Assembly (NCBI RefSeq): GCF_014356525.2
Contig: NC_052508.1
Span: 52,758,442 to 52,822,441, forward strand
Length of the DNA: 64,000 bases
Source of the DNA: Nilaparvata lugens
Taxonomy: Eukaryota; Arthropoda; Insecta; Hemiptera; Delphacidae
Direction of reading: 5' to 3'
In this document: positions 11,060 to 22,059 of the stretch, in pieces
Layout of the letters: every line of letters starts with the position of its first letter
Position numbering within the stretch: position 1 is the stretch's first letter
Program-made: the position numbers and the translations under genes
The notes under the pieces: generated by a model
Told to the model about the DNA's origin: nothing
The model's input: only the letters and a program-made list of their open reading frames with translations
Databases searched by the model: none

Positions 11060-13570
11060 TGTGAAGCGGTATTTTACTCGCCTCACATATGTAGAGTGAT
11101 TTGCCAAATCATGTAGTGCTGTATCTAAATGCCTCACGTTGGGCCGGCAAATCATGTGGTGCGTTTTTTAACGGCTTCACACATGTAGAGTGAATCTTGT
11201 ACTGAATCAATGGTGTAGAGGCTATAAATTTTGCAATGGCGTGTGTGGACGCTGAGTGTACACCAGACTGATTGACTCACTACAAGATTCAATACAATTG
11301 TCGGAATCGCGGGAGGCCTAAACGCTCGCTCACCCTTGATTCTTCTAATGACAGATTGTATAATGATGAAATTTTTATAAGTAGTGTAGCGGACGCTAAA
11401 CACTGAATACGGATACCTTAAAGTTATTACCTGTGAAGAATGAGCATACAAAATCATACAGGTCGAGCAAAATCCGATGTAGATAATTACGGGACTGCGT
11501 CTCTAATAAGTTCTGAAGGATTAAAATACGGTATTTGGACCAAATATCGTTCAGAATATACTTCGAGAGCAGAGTCTTGTCGGGTTTTAAGCTCTATTGT
11601 AGGAATTTATATGATCTCTGGCTGTATCTGCTGTACAATTGATCTGTTCGCTCCTAAGTCGAGGTTGGTAACAGATAAAAGCTGATATATGAGCAGGTAA
11701 GGACAAAGAATAAATATCTCGATCTGACCCCACTCGCTACATCCACTTAGACCTGTTCCAATATCCAGCTTAATTCAATTATTTCAATGATCGTATTCGA
11801 TTGGTTCTTGCTGATATAGAACATATCAGACACAATAATTGACAGGCTTAAGAAATAATCGAACTCAGAAAACGAATTAACAAAACTGGAATATATTATA
11901 ATAAAATAGATGATCATACAGTGCAGATTCAGAATTTGATTTACAGATTGATAATAATTTAGCATTGACAAAAAGAGTTAAAAATGTTCTTGTGCTTGCA
12001 TGATACCATGCGTGATTCGACAGAATTTTACAATTGATGAAGTTTAACAGTTTTGAGAAAATAGTGAAAAATGAATTATAAAAAATATTTTTAAAATGCT
12101 CGGGGTCGTGGTTCTGGCAGCGGAGGATAGCTAATCAACTACAAATTCGTATAAATTAAATATTGAACAAATCCTAGGCTCTTAACAACTAAATAAGCGC
12201 TTGTCGGCGTGGCCAATAATTTAACGAAGAAAATTTTATGTTTTTCTGCACTGAAATATTTTCGAAGCGTAGATTGGGGCCCCTTTAAACTTATAACTCA
12301 CGTGAAATTCCTTGGCGGTCGTGGTTTTCTTCTTTAGATCAAAAATCGTTTGATCGGCAGCGGGTCCAGGCTTCGGTTTCAGCACGTGGGGAATTTTAAT
12401 TTAATATTTCCTTCACCAAATTAATTAAGGGATGATTTAACTTTAAACTTTTAAATTCATCGATTGATGAAAATAAATTTACAAATAACAAATAGATTGG
12501 CCTAAAATATTGGCTCACAAATAAAACATATAAAATCGAACAAGAATTTTTTACGAATAGGTCTTGGAACTATAAAGAGATCTGAACGGTGAGGATTTCA
12601 AAAGGGAAGTGTGCTGTCTTTTCTCTAAGCTTCTTGGCTAGACCTTTTTCTGAGAATCTCGATGTAATAATTTGCATGAAAATTTGCCATTGGTAGAACG
12701 ATTGTGACGTAGACTTGACGTCAGTGGCAGGCAGTAGAATATAATTCCTTTAATTACAATAATAATTCAATTTATGTAATTCTTAAAACTGCTTAATCTT
12801 CTAGACATAGTTCCTCTCATACAATGTACATGTGCTAGCATATATGATAAGGCAGGTTTGTTGTCTGATAGTAGATTAACATGTGTTGCTTTCAAACGAT
12901 CACCTTTTTGGTGCTATTTTTATGCACTATGATTGGCTTAGGCTTGCCAAAGAGATTTAATTACCATGTGGTTCAGTTGAAGTAATAATTAATAAATTAA
13001 TATTCTTATACAACCTTTATTATGTCTGAGACTGTTATAATTAATTTCTGCAGTTTTTACCAATAATATAATTTCATGCTATGACCTAGTTAGTTACAAT
13101 AAGACTTGACATATAATATAATTTCTTAAATAATAAATAATTTCAACGATAATACATACATTTTATTTTTTTTATTCGAAATTCTTGGTCCTTTATTGAT
13201 AGTTTTATAATTTTTAGAAATGATATTATATCTTGCGTGAAGCCAGCATGACATTTGACAATACTTTGAATCAGTCAGCTGCGTTCAAACTGTTTTAAAA
13301 ACATCTGATCGATAGTAAACAAAGTATAACCTCAAAATCAATGAGCAATTCATAAATAATTCGTGCTTTATTTGCAGAATAATTATAATTTCATTGAATA
13401 ATTTTCTAGAAAATATTCGGTACAGAACGGTATTCTTATCTAATATACAGTTACTGATAAGTAAGCTTTATCGCTCGGTTGCGAACTATTCCTTTAGCAA
13501 ATTCTTTCATTTTAAAAGGTAATCACAATTTTCTCTCTTCTCATGAGATCTATTTAAAAGATTCATCACA
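11060..13570 (-). repeat. 3' LTR
   Basis: 2,511 bp. It differs from the other LTR by scattered substitutions and one-base indels only. Open frames inside it (for example 11,152-11,457) are shared with the other copy but carry no recognisable domain. The end near 11,060-11,200 contains internal copies of the LTR/PBS junction. The sequence just upstream on the minus strand (TGGGGGCTTTTG) is a poor polypurine tract. Confidence 0.88.
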
Positions 13571-14957
13571 CAAAAGCCCCCAGGATATTTTAAATAGGTA
13601 ATTGGGAGACGAGTCGAAACAATGACTATTTGAAAAATCCGATATTGTGATGAATACACCATTTCATCTCCTTACTTCTACGAAAACTCCACACTTAACA
13701 CTAAAAACGATATATCGTGCACTTTTGGCTACAAGAAAATAAATAATTGGTTGTTCCTTCCATTGGATACAATCGAAATACGATAATTAATGAGGTCTCT
13801 TTGGATCCTCCATTAAAACAACTCCACAACTTCCATTCACGGGTGGCTTATGAGCAGACCCATAACTATAACAAATTTACAAAATTTCACATATTATCCT
13901 CTTAAGATTCAAACAGTATTTGCAACAAATATAGATTTTCATCATTTTTCATGGTTATTACAGGTTTCGACTCTTTGTTCTGGCTTTTACATAAATTGGG
14001 TGAGAGTGTGATTTAACTTCGGTGACTTGACAATTGACTACCGTTTGACTCGAGCAATTTCTTATTTGCGCTTAGTACGTTGTGTACAAACAGGGTTACA
14101 CTTGAAGTGATTTTTTTTTTTTTGATTTTTATCAATGCTGGTTACAAATATTATGATTTCAAGATTATATTTATCAATTTGAATTACAATTCATGATCTT
14201 TTGATGCAACAATAATAAATTTCACATTTGAAGGTAAGAATTTCATTTTCTTTTGAGTTTTTTTTAGAGATACATTTATATGACATAGAACATGCGCATT
14301 TCGTGCAAATTAACATAAATATATATTTTTGGTTGCGTTTTTTACTTATAATTCCACATTAAATAATAGGTTACAATAATTAATAACGATATTGCTTTGA
14401 TTCCATTAACATTGACTCTATGATCTCGCACACATTGGTTGGTGTGACGAAGAAAATTATCGAACAGGCTCTGGTTCTGAATAGATTTTTCTATCGATTC
14501 TGTATTTCAAGGTTAGATTTACACATTTTTTCAAATATACTTTGTTCATTTTCTTTCCTCCTATTCACTACTAACTTCATGTTATTTCTAATTTATAATT
14601 ATTTTCTGTGGATAATATAATTCTTGTTTCTGTTTTTCAGTTGTACAGATGATACCAGGCTATTGTTTCGGTGATGATTGTAACATGAGGCAGATGGCTT
14701 GATCAGGTTGGTAATTTTTCTAAAGTTGTTTTGTAGTTTCATTTTCTTGACTTAGAGTTGATAATAATTTCTTCATTTGAAGTAGATTGATAGTATTTCC
14801 TTATTAGCTGAGATGCGGCGAGGTTTAGGTTATGTTGATTAGGCTGCAGTAGAAGAATGCTAGTCTGCAAAGATATGATTCAATGAGTAGGCTGTGATTA
14901 TGAAGAAGTTCGATAATTGATGTATTCCACAAATGTAGTTTCTAGTTGATTGAAAAA
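13571..14957 (-). other. 3' untranslated part of the LTR element
   Basis: 1.4 kb between the stop of the element's basic reading frame (14,958) and the 3' LTR. It is AT-rich with a long T run at 14,112-14,122. I see no coding potential here, where pol would be expected in an autonomous element. Confidence 0.6.
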
Positions 14958-15515
14958 TTATTTCTTCCTTAAGCCCCCATCTAAATTTGATTTCGGTATT
15001 TGTTTCAAGTTTCCATTCCCATTTGCAACTATCCGTTTTATCAAACTTGGCTTGAAACGGATGTGCCAACGAAGTAGGTAGATCTCTTCAGCTAATGTTG
15101 TCCTTCTTTGTTTACCGGTGACATGTAGTTTGATCTTTTTAAACCTTACATGCCGGTGGTGTCTGTGTGTTTTTCCGAATAATATTTTCCTTTTCTGCAT
15201 GGCGGTGTACAGTCTGCTTGACTTCAACCGGACATGACTGCGGTGTGAATAGATTCTTCCTGAGACTATTTTTCTTTTTTCTTGCATGTTGGTACAATGT
15301 TTGATGTGGGATTTCAGCCTTATATGACGGCGGTGTAGATAGATTCTTCTTGAGACTATTTTTCTTTTCTGCATGGCGGGGAGAAATTGGATATTCAATT
15401 TTAGTCTTACATGACGGCGGTGGTTGTAGGTTCTTCTAGATATTCTTCTTCTTTCTTGAATTGTTTTTCTGCTTGTGTGTTGTTTTGATTTATTGGTTTT
15501 TAGTTTCAGTTGTGA
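14958..15515 (-). pseudogene. C-terminal part of the LTR element's protein (basic repeats), cut by the LINE
   Basis: From the LINE's 3' edge the minus-strand frame stays open for 186 codons to a stop at 14,958; the first in-frame start-like codon is internal. It encodes about five units of about 29 residues, each containing a variant of R-K-I-V-S-x-R-I-Y-x-H-R-x-H-[IV]-R-L-K-S (seen as RKIVSRRIYLHRRHIRLKS and RKILFGKTHRHHRHVRFKK). It is very rich in Arg, His and Lys, as expected for nucleic-acid binding. The frame is the same as that of the acidic N-terminal part at 20,262-21,220, so before the LINE landed the two were one gene of roughly 500 codons. I know no family for it; a Gag-like packaging role is a guess. 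Confidence 0.6.
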
Positions 15516-15553
15516 TTTTGATTTGTCAAATCAAATTCAAATCAAATCAAATT

Positions 15554-16014
15554 TTATTCACAATTTCAAAAAAAACAATTTAGGGTCCTGCCAAACCTGT
15601 AGGTTTTTCGGCGGGTGCCCAATCACAAAAACAATATTAAGAACATAATTAGGTAAGTTTACTAGGAATTTTTATGACATTCGAAGTTCGAAATAAATAA
15701 AGAAAAAGACAATATGTAATGTAATAAAAACAGGAAAGTATAAACTAAAAAATAACTTTATAAAGTTTGTTGAATAAGAAAAATCAACTGAAAAGTATGA
15801 AAAAGAAGAAGAAAAATAGAAAGAAGGATTGTTTCACACTATCTTGATAAAACATTTCATCGCTGAGGCAGGCGGCAGTGTCAACAATGAGAAAAATAGA
15901 ATTTCAGCCAGCCAGAACTTAGAAATAATATAAAAACTCGCTGGTAATTGTGTAGCCAAATAATAGTAACAATAATAATAATATATATTATAGATAATCT
16001 AAGTATATAATAAA
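15554..16014 (-). other. LINE 3' UTR
   Basis: Non-coding region between the ORF2 stop at 16,015 and the ATTTG tail. On the minus strand it contains AACCTACAGGTTTGGCAGGA (a short stem-loop candidate) just before GTGAATAAAATTTG. In this LINE group the 3' end is the site bound by the element's own RT. Confidence 0.6.
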
Positions 16015-17160
16015 TTATAAGTTTAGTGTGTTCGCATTAATATTAAGATACATCATTATGTCCTTTTTAGTGTAGTCTCGAATATTTTGGGGAAGTCTAT
16101 TGAATAAGTAGGGAAGAACATAGTGGAGGGATCTTTTGCCGTATACATTATTGAATCTGGGGACTAGGAATATTAATGGAAATCTCAAGTTGTAAGGTGC
16201 GGCAGGAGCAAGAAATCTATACTGAAAATTACATTTAAAAAGTGTTATAAGTTTGTAAAAGTAAAAATTTCTGGGTGATAGGGTATGGTAAAATATATAG
16301 ATGTTTTGTAGGTTGTTTGGATCAATATTAAAGACAGGGATTCTGGTTGTTATACAGTTTAATGTTCTCAGTTGGATTCGCTCTATTCTTTTTAAAAGAT
16401 AATTTGCTGCACTTCCCCATGTTTCAATTCCATATCTAACAATAGGTTCCATCAGTGACTTATAAATTAGATACAAGCAGTCGGGAGTGATGTTTCTATG
16501 CAGATAATAAATTTTTGCATTTAGCGCTTGAAGTCTTTTTGCAATGTGATCGATATGAGGATTCCATCTCAGGCTACAATCAATTATAATACCAAGATAA
16601 CGGGTGCTATTCACTAGATCTAGAGGCGGACATTTGCAAGTTAGAAAAGCATTTGAATAAAGGCAATGGCAGTCATGACTTGATACTGTTGGTATTTCAT
16701 TGCATCTCAGATGGGGAGACTTGAAGTGCATTAATACAGTTTTTTTTCTATTAACAATTAGATGTCTGTCGTGGGACCATCTTAGGATTCTGTTATAATC
16801 CAGTTGGATCAATTGCTGGGCTGTTTTCAAATCTCTATGTCCAACTATCAGAACAGTATCATCTGCATACGTTAGTACTTCTCCATGACTAATTACACTG
16901 GAAATTGAGTTTACATAGATGTTATATAAAATCGGGCCTAAAATACTTCCTTGTGGTACACCAAAATCATCATTTTTGTGTAATCCACTGTGATTGCCAC
17001 CCAGGTTGACCATGAAATATCTATCAGTCAGATAGCTCTTGAATAACTTCAATACATTGCCAGTAATTCCTATATTTGATAATTCTCGCAGTAATATCTT
17101 GTGATCAAGGGTATCAAAAGCTTTAGAATAATCGATAAATAGTGCAAGAACATGATATCT
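16015..17160 (-). pseudogene. LINE ORF2, reverse transcriptase core and C-terminus
   Basis: The frame is open from about 17,160 to the stop at 16,015. In order it contains RT motif A (FIDYSKAFDT), motif B (VPQGSILGPILYNIYVN), catalytic motif C (LTYADDTVLIV), the thumb (RYLGIIIDCSLRWNPHI), the Y-G-I-E-T-W-G connection and a C-terminal end with LPYLFNRLPQNIR. The first ATG-started stretch begins at 17,052, but homology clearly extends upstream. It is separated from the N-terminal RT part by a one-base shift near 17,163. Confidence 0.9.
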
Positions 17161-17165
17161 GTCGT

Positions 17166-17835
17166 TTAGCAGATTGTTATTTTATTAGTAAAATTTACGA
17201 GAAGGGACTCAGTGCTTTTTCCTTTTTGAAACCCATATTGAGAGTTGGAAAGAATATTATTTTGAAGAAGGTATTTATTTAAGTGTGTGAATAAATATTT
17301 TTCAAAAATTTTCTCGGGTACTGACAATTTAGATATAGGTCTGAAATTGTTAAAGTTATCACGAGCACCAGATTTATAAATTGGTTTAACTATAGAAATC
17401 TTCATTGAGTCAGGAAAAATTCCTTTTGAGATAGATAAGTTGATCAAGTGACATAGAGGGATATAGAGATAGTCGTCAAGGATATGAAAATCCAAAACTC
17501 CCACACCATCAAAACCAGGTGATTTATTTTTATCCATATTATTTACTATTTGTTTAATGTCTTGAACAGTAGCTTTTCTGAGATAGAAATTTACATTAGG
17601 TGGGACCGCGACAGAGTCATCGAGAATCAGTGGACATGAATGAGAAGTATTCCTGATATTTTTTATAAAGGAGTCGGCGAAAGCAGAACAAATTTGGTCG
17701 GGAGTTGAGAATTTATTAGAAAAACTGTTTAGGACTCTATCATCAGACACATCCGATGATCTTCCCAGAATTCCATTTATACACTTCCATTTCTTTCTAA
17801 TATCGTTTTTAGAGTCAATAAAATTTTTAAATTCC
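17166..17835 (-). pseudogene. LINE ORF2, N-terminal reverse transcriptase segment
   Basis: This frame holds RT blocks 0-2: KSPGFDGVGVLDFHIL, FRPISKLSVPEKIFEKYL and SQYGFQKGKSTESLLV, then meets a stop at 17,166 because of a frame change. Upstream it stays open through the linker to about 17,835, where an A5 run marks the shift from the endonuclease frame. Confidence 0.88.
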
Positions 17836-18991
17836 TCTTAGCATGTGTTATTTCTTTATTTAGTTTGTTTCTAAAAGATTGATATTCATTTTTGTATTCT
17901 GAATTCGAAGGATTACTTTTGGTGCGTCTGAATAAGACATCTCGCATTTTAAGTTTATTATAAAGTTCTTCAGTCATCCAGTTATTCTTGAAATTATTGG
18001 ATTTCTTGTTTTTGATACGAATTATTTTCTTAGATTGGTTCAATGCTCTGTCGAAATTCAATTTTATCTTATCGTATACTAAGTTGGGTGAGAAAAATAA
18101 GAGACAACTATTCCATTCGCTCTGTTTTAAAATGGATGAACGTTTTTTCCTGTCAATGATTGTCTTAAATTCTTCTTTATCTTGATTGGATTTTATTTGG
18201 GGGTTGTATCGAATTTTGCAACCTACAATATAGTGATCAGAGATCTTTACATTTATTACTCCGGTATTTGAACTAAAATTACTGCTAAGTAGACGTAAAA
18301 ATAAATGATCAATACAAGTTTGAGTAAGCAAGTTTTGTCTGAGCTCTTCTCTCGTGACTATAGATATACCTTTTTTACAACCATAAGATAATAACATCGA
18401 TTCATATAATTGTACAAATTGATCATTTTGTTTGAAAAGATCTAGGTTTGTATCACCTAAAATGATAAGATTCGCTTTATTATCAACTTCAAGTATTAGT
18501 TTCTCGAGATCAGAGATGAAATTATCTTTTTGAAAACTGTGTGGCCTATACAAACTGATTATATTGAAAGATACGTTTTTAAATTTAATGTCTAACATAA
18601 TATATTCTAAATTTATTACATTGAAGTTGACAGTGATTTCCTTGAAATTTATTTTATTCTTTATGAAAGCTGCAAGGCCATGATATAATCTATTAGGGGC
18701 ACATTTGTATAAAGATCTATACCCATTAATTTGAAAAAGACTACTTAAATTAGAATCAATGTTGATTTCTGACAAAAAAATAATATCGATATTAGCATTA
18801 CAGACAGCTAAAGTGAGTTCGTTGAAATTCTGTCTCAGTGACCTAATATTAAGATAGATAATTTTAAACGGAGCAATAATCTCTAGCGATAAAGAGGAAG
18901 GAATGCACTTATCAGCAAGCCAGCTATCAATAGTTGGAAACGCCTTGCAAGGCAAAACCGTCTCCTCAATTGGAAAATCATAATCTATCAT
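17777..18991 (-). pseudogene. LINE ORF2, AP endonuclease domain
   Basis: 404 codons from ATG at 18,991. Endonuclease/exonuclease/phosphatase-fold signatures appear in order: IIYLNIRSLRQNF, the metal-binding Glu in IIFLSEINID, LIILGDTNLDLF and the catalytic SDHYIVGCKI. The enzyme nicks target DNA to prime reverse transcription. The last roughly 15 codons, after the shift near 17,830, are out of frame, so translation would stop before the RT. Confidence 0.9.
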
Positions 18992-19179
18992 GACTGTATG
19001 GTTGATAAGTTAATAATGAATGAATAATTCCAGATTTTCAAAATAACAATGGTAGGTACTTGAATTACAAATAATAGAACAATAATACAAAGCCCAGTGC
19101 ACAAAGTAGAATGAGAGTTGTAAAAGGAAATACGGAAATCTTGAAACTGAACATTGGTGCAGAGGTATAAGTAATCTTA

Positions 19180-19790
19180 TCAGATGATTCTATCGAGATC
19201 CGATTCAACCTTAATACGGATCACTTGTGCCTGGGGCTCTTTTCTTACTAGTATTCTACCCTGAGAGGTCCATACATATTTGTAGCCAAGTGGTTTTGCT
19301 CGTAACTTAGCTTGCATGAATAATCTTTTATTAAACGCTGTGAGATTTTCATTGAAGTAAATAGACCTATCAGACGAGTTTCCCAGATCTTTATTAGTAA
19401 GTTTTGCTGCTCGTCCGTTGGTGAGCCATTCAGCTCGGACAATTTTTGAGACAAATTGCACAATCAGCACAGGTGGAGAATTCACTGTTGAGTTTTTGGT
19501 GGATTTCCTGATTGGCAATCTATGCGCAGCACTCACATCACTTTCATTAAATTTCACGTTTATCTTATCAGCTATGTGTTTTAGATCATCGAGAGGGGAC
19601 TTATCAGTTACTTCAAGACAGTGAATCTCCAAGTTATTTATTCTACCGTATTGTTCAAGGTCATTAATTTTCATGCTGAGATCGTTGATGTGATTATCCT
19701 TTTCCCGTAATTGTGCGTTCATTTTGGCTATTTCACTTGTCAGTTTTTTATTTTCAGTACGTAGCTTTTATTTCTACAAGTAGATCATCA
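19180..19790 (-). pseudogene. LINE ORF1, coiled coil and FP25-like domain
   Basis: The frame opens with a heptad-rich region (KMNAQLREKDNHINDLSM), then RINNLEIHCLEV, AAHRLPIRK, a V-L-I-V-Q-F strand and a C-terminal part with YKYVWTSQGRILVRKEP. This layout matches the Baculo_FP / L1-ORF1-like RNA-binding region found in ORF1 of CR1, L2 and Jockey relatives. The domain binds the element's RNA. It is joined to the PHD finger part by a one-base shift near 19,760. Confidence 0.82.
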
Positions 19791-20128
19791 TATTTAGCGG
19801 ACAAAAACTCCTGACTCGACTGAACAGAATTCACTGTAGTTTCAATGTTGGTCAATTTAGTGTTCAATAGTTGGAGGAGTGTACGAATGTCCTGCTCATC
19901 AAGATTATCGCTAGTAGTTAAGTTACCTGAAGATGTGCTCCCTTTAGCGCTTTTCGAATTCTTGCATACATGGAAGCAACGCCACTTTTTTCGTTCATCC
20001 TCCGACATTCGGCGATATGTTGTTTCTTTGAGACTGCACTGGAAATGGAATTTGTTATTACACCCAAAACATGTCACTAAATCATCCGTATCTGGCAGAG
20101 AACTGTTACAATAATAACACTGCGCCAT
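19754..20128 (-). pseudogene. LINE ORF1, PHD finger
   Basis: It starts at ATG 20,128 in a GTGATGGCG context. Cysteine and histidine pairs read CYYC, CFGC, HFQC and CFHVC, the Cys4-His-Cys3 order of a PHD finger (about residues 4-52), followed by a Ser-rich linker and the start of a coiled coil. PHD-bearing ORF1 proteins are known in CR1-like and Jockey-like LINEs. The frame ends at 19,754 through a one-base shift. Confidence 0.85.
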
Positions 20129-20254
20129 CACTGTAAAACTATGTACGTAATTAAGAAGTACGGTATTTTAAAAACAAAAGTGAGGTTACGATGAAACAAG
20201 ACTATTCACTTATCAGAGCACTGATTTCGACGTCCACTCGCCTCGAGCGACTGA

Positions 20255-21220
20255 TTACGACTGTTGTGAATTGTTGTGAATTTTTGTTTTATTTCTATTG
20301 TTTGGCGAACTATCTTCCTGAGTGCTGGGTTTATCTGTTGCAGGTGTTGTCCTCGGTGGCTCGGAGATACGGGCGGTCGGTGGTCCAGGCGGCTCTTCTA
20401 CTCGGCGGGCAACGTCCTTGGACTCCTGGTGTCCGGCGCGCGGTGGTACGGGCTGTCCCTCTATGCAATGGATGACGTCCTCAGCTTGGCAGGTGATGTC
20501 GTCCAGCTCTTCTCGGCATTCTGCGGTCGGTGGTATGGGCTGTCCCTCTATGCCATTGATGACATCCTCAGCTTGGCACGTGATGTCGTCCGGCTCCTCT
20601 CGGCGTTCTGCGGGGTGCAGCACGACTTCAGTCTTGACATTCTCGGTAGGTTGGTCTTCCTTATATGTGTCATGTTCACTTGCCTGTTTTATGACCTCCT
20701 CGTCGAGTATGTTTGCTTCTGCATGCATGGGCTCGATCATTAGTTCAATATTGGTTTCCATTGTTTGACATTCCTCCTCAATTTGCAATGTTACCGTCCT
20801 GCTTCCCCCTGCTGCTTCATTCAACCTTTGTTCCAGTTTTTCAAGATCAAAACCTTGTTCACATGCTATCCGCACCTGTCGGACGTCTTCGATTATTTCT
20901 TCATTTGCTTGTATGTTTCCTTCAAATGCATTTTTTATTGCTTTCAGGATGGCGTTCCCATCCAGCGTGATAACGAGCGTAGGGTCTTCCTTTGATCGTC
21001 TGCTTTCTTCATATGCATCGTTGAATGCTTCCAGTCTGATACTTACTTCTTGCCAGGAAAGGGTGGGTGTGCGGTCCTCAGCCGGCGGCAATGGTTCTGT
21101 GACGTTAGATGTGGGCATCTGAACCTCTGGAACGGTGGTACATGGGCGTTTATCCCGCGCGACATCTTCCGTCCTTGAAGTCGCCGATGTGGGTTCCAGG
21201 ATGCGGTGTGGTACTTCCAT
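20255..21220 (-). pseudogene. N-terminal part of the LTR element's protein (acidic, repeat-bearing)
   Basis: 321 codons from ATG at 21,220. The last few codons and the stop lie inside the LINE's 5' end, so the natural protein was cut here. It is rich in Glu, Pro and Thr. The middle is probably helical (NAILKAIKNAFEGNIQANEE, then FDLEKLEQRLNEAAGGSRTV). Two to three copies of a 35-residue unit (PDDITCQAEDVINGIEGQP, then LDDITCQAEDVIHCIEGQP) follow. The 5' leader from the PBS is about 820 bp. I recognise no Gag zinc knuckle, protease or RT. Same frame as 14,958-15,515. Confidence 0.6.
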
Positions 21221-22040
21221 AATTTATTGGATGATGTGAAGGTGCAAGTGCGTTGAAACGACCGCCAATATGTGGGGTTATGTGCAAGATTACAAATGAA
21301 TGACCACAAGTTGAAATAGTGTAAAAAAATTCGTTGAAGTGAAGGAATACAAAAGTTTGCTTCAATAATATGTTCAGTGATGAAATGAATCAAGTTAGCA
21401 ATATCGTTAACATAAAAAATGATAATAACACACAGGATACAATGGACACTTATGCGGTAACGAAGGTACGTCTCTTATAATTTATTACTTTTATTATTAT
21501 AAATATTTTACTCTTATAATTTCTTGCCGCAATTATATATAGGGCTAGTGTTCTTCGCAAAATTTTATATGAAAGCAGCAGTGTTCTGCTTGAATTATTC
21601 CGCAATATATCCGTGATTTAATTTTACTTCCCTCTTTATGCTTTTAAAATTTTTTTTAAAAATGTAGATAACTTCAATCCTCTTTTCCATAAATTTTATA
21701 GATTGTTTTAATATAGACCTAATATTCTTAAATAGTATGGCTTTTCTTATGGTGTTTCTTATACCTATGACTCATGATATGACCAATTTTCGAATAACAC
21801 AATAATGAAATTCTGAGTTCGATTTTTTCTCTAAAAATTCATCACTCGATAAATTTCTTTTCTGTTCAAAAATTGAGTATGGCACGTTTTGCTGTTTTAT
21901 ATAACAGTGAACAGTTAATATTAAATTCGAAGAAATTCACAACCATGAATTTTTCAAAAATTTTCCCGTTGTCAGCGCTATAGTATACTGAGCAACTAAA
22001 TAATCCTCGCAGTTGATTATCCACCTCTTCAATGCCTATC
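21221..22040 (-). other. 5' leader of the LTR element
   Basis: Region between the primer-binding site and the first ATG of the element's reading frame. No credible coding frame. In a functional element it would hold the packaging signal. Confidence 0.55.
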
Positions 22041-22054
22041 ACTGTTGGGCGCCA
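22041..22054 (-). promoter_or_regulatory. Primer-binding site of the LTR element
   Basis: The minus strand reads TGGCGCCCAACAGT, five bases after the 5' LTR ends in CACA. The TGGCGCC start is complementary to a tRNA 3' end with CCA and is widespread among gypsy-class elements and retroviruses (often tRNA-Lys). It fixes the element's orientation. Confidence 0.85.
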
Positions 22055-22059
22055 AATCA

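Larger units (their letters stand above)
15516..20262 (-). mobile_element. Near full-length CR1/Jockey-type LINE, about 4.75 kb
   Basis: A two-ORF non-LTR retrotransposon inserted inside the LTR element. The order on the minus strand is: 5' leader (20,262-20,129), ORF1 (PHD finger, coiled coil, FP25-like domain), ORF2 (AP endonuclease-type nuclease, reverse transcriptase), 3' UTR with GAATAAA, and a tail of ATTTG repeats (15,525-15,553). The 7-mer GTTGTGA flanks both ends (15,509-15,515 and 20,263-20,269), giving a probable target-site duplication. It lacks a poly(A) tail, as in CR1/Jockey relatives. The coding region is broken only by about three one-base shifts. Confidence 0.88.

Noticed and set aside
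11152..11457. 101-codon minus-strand frame repeated in both LTRs (also 22,152-22,457)
   Set aside because: Conservation follows from LTR identity. In the old solo LTR the corresponding frame is broken, and the protein has no domain.
20276..20768. Plus-strand frames opposite the LTR element's acidic gene
   Set aside because: They mirror the GC-richer minus-strand gene, show no homology features, and disappear where that gene ends.
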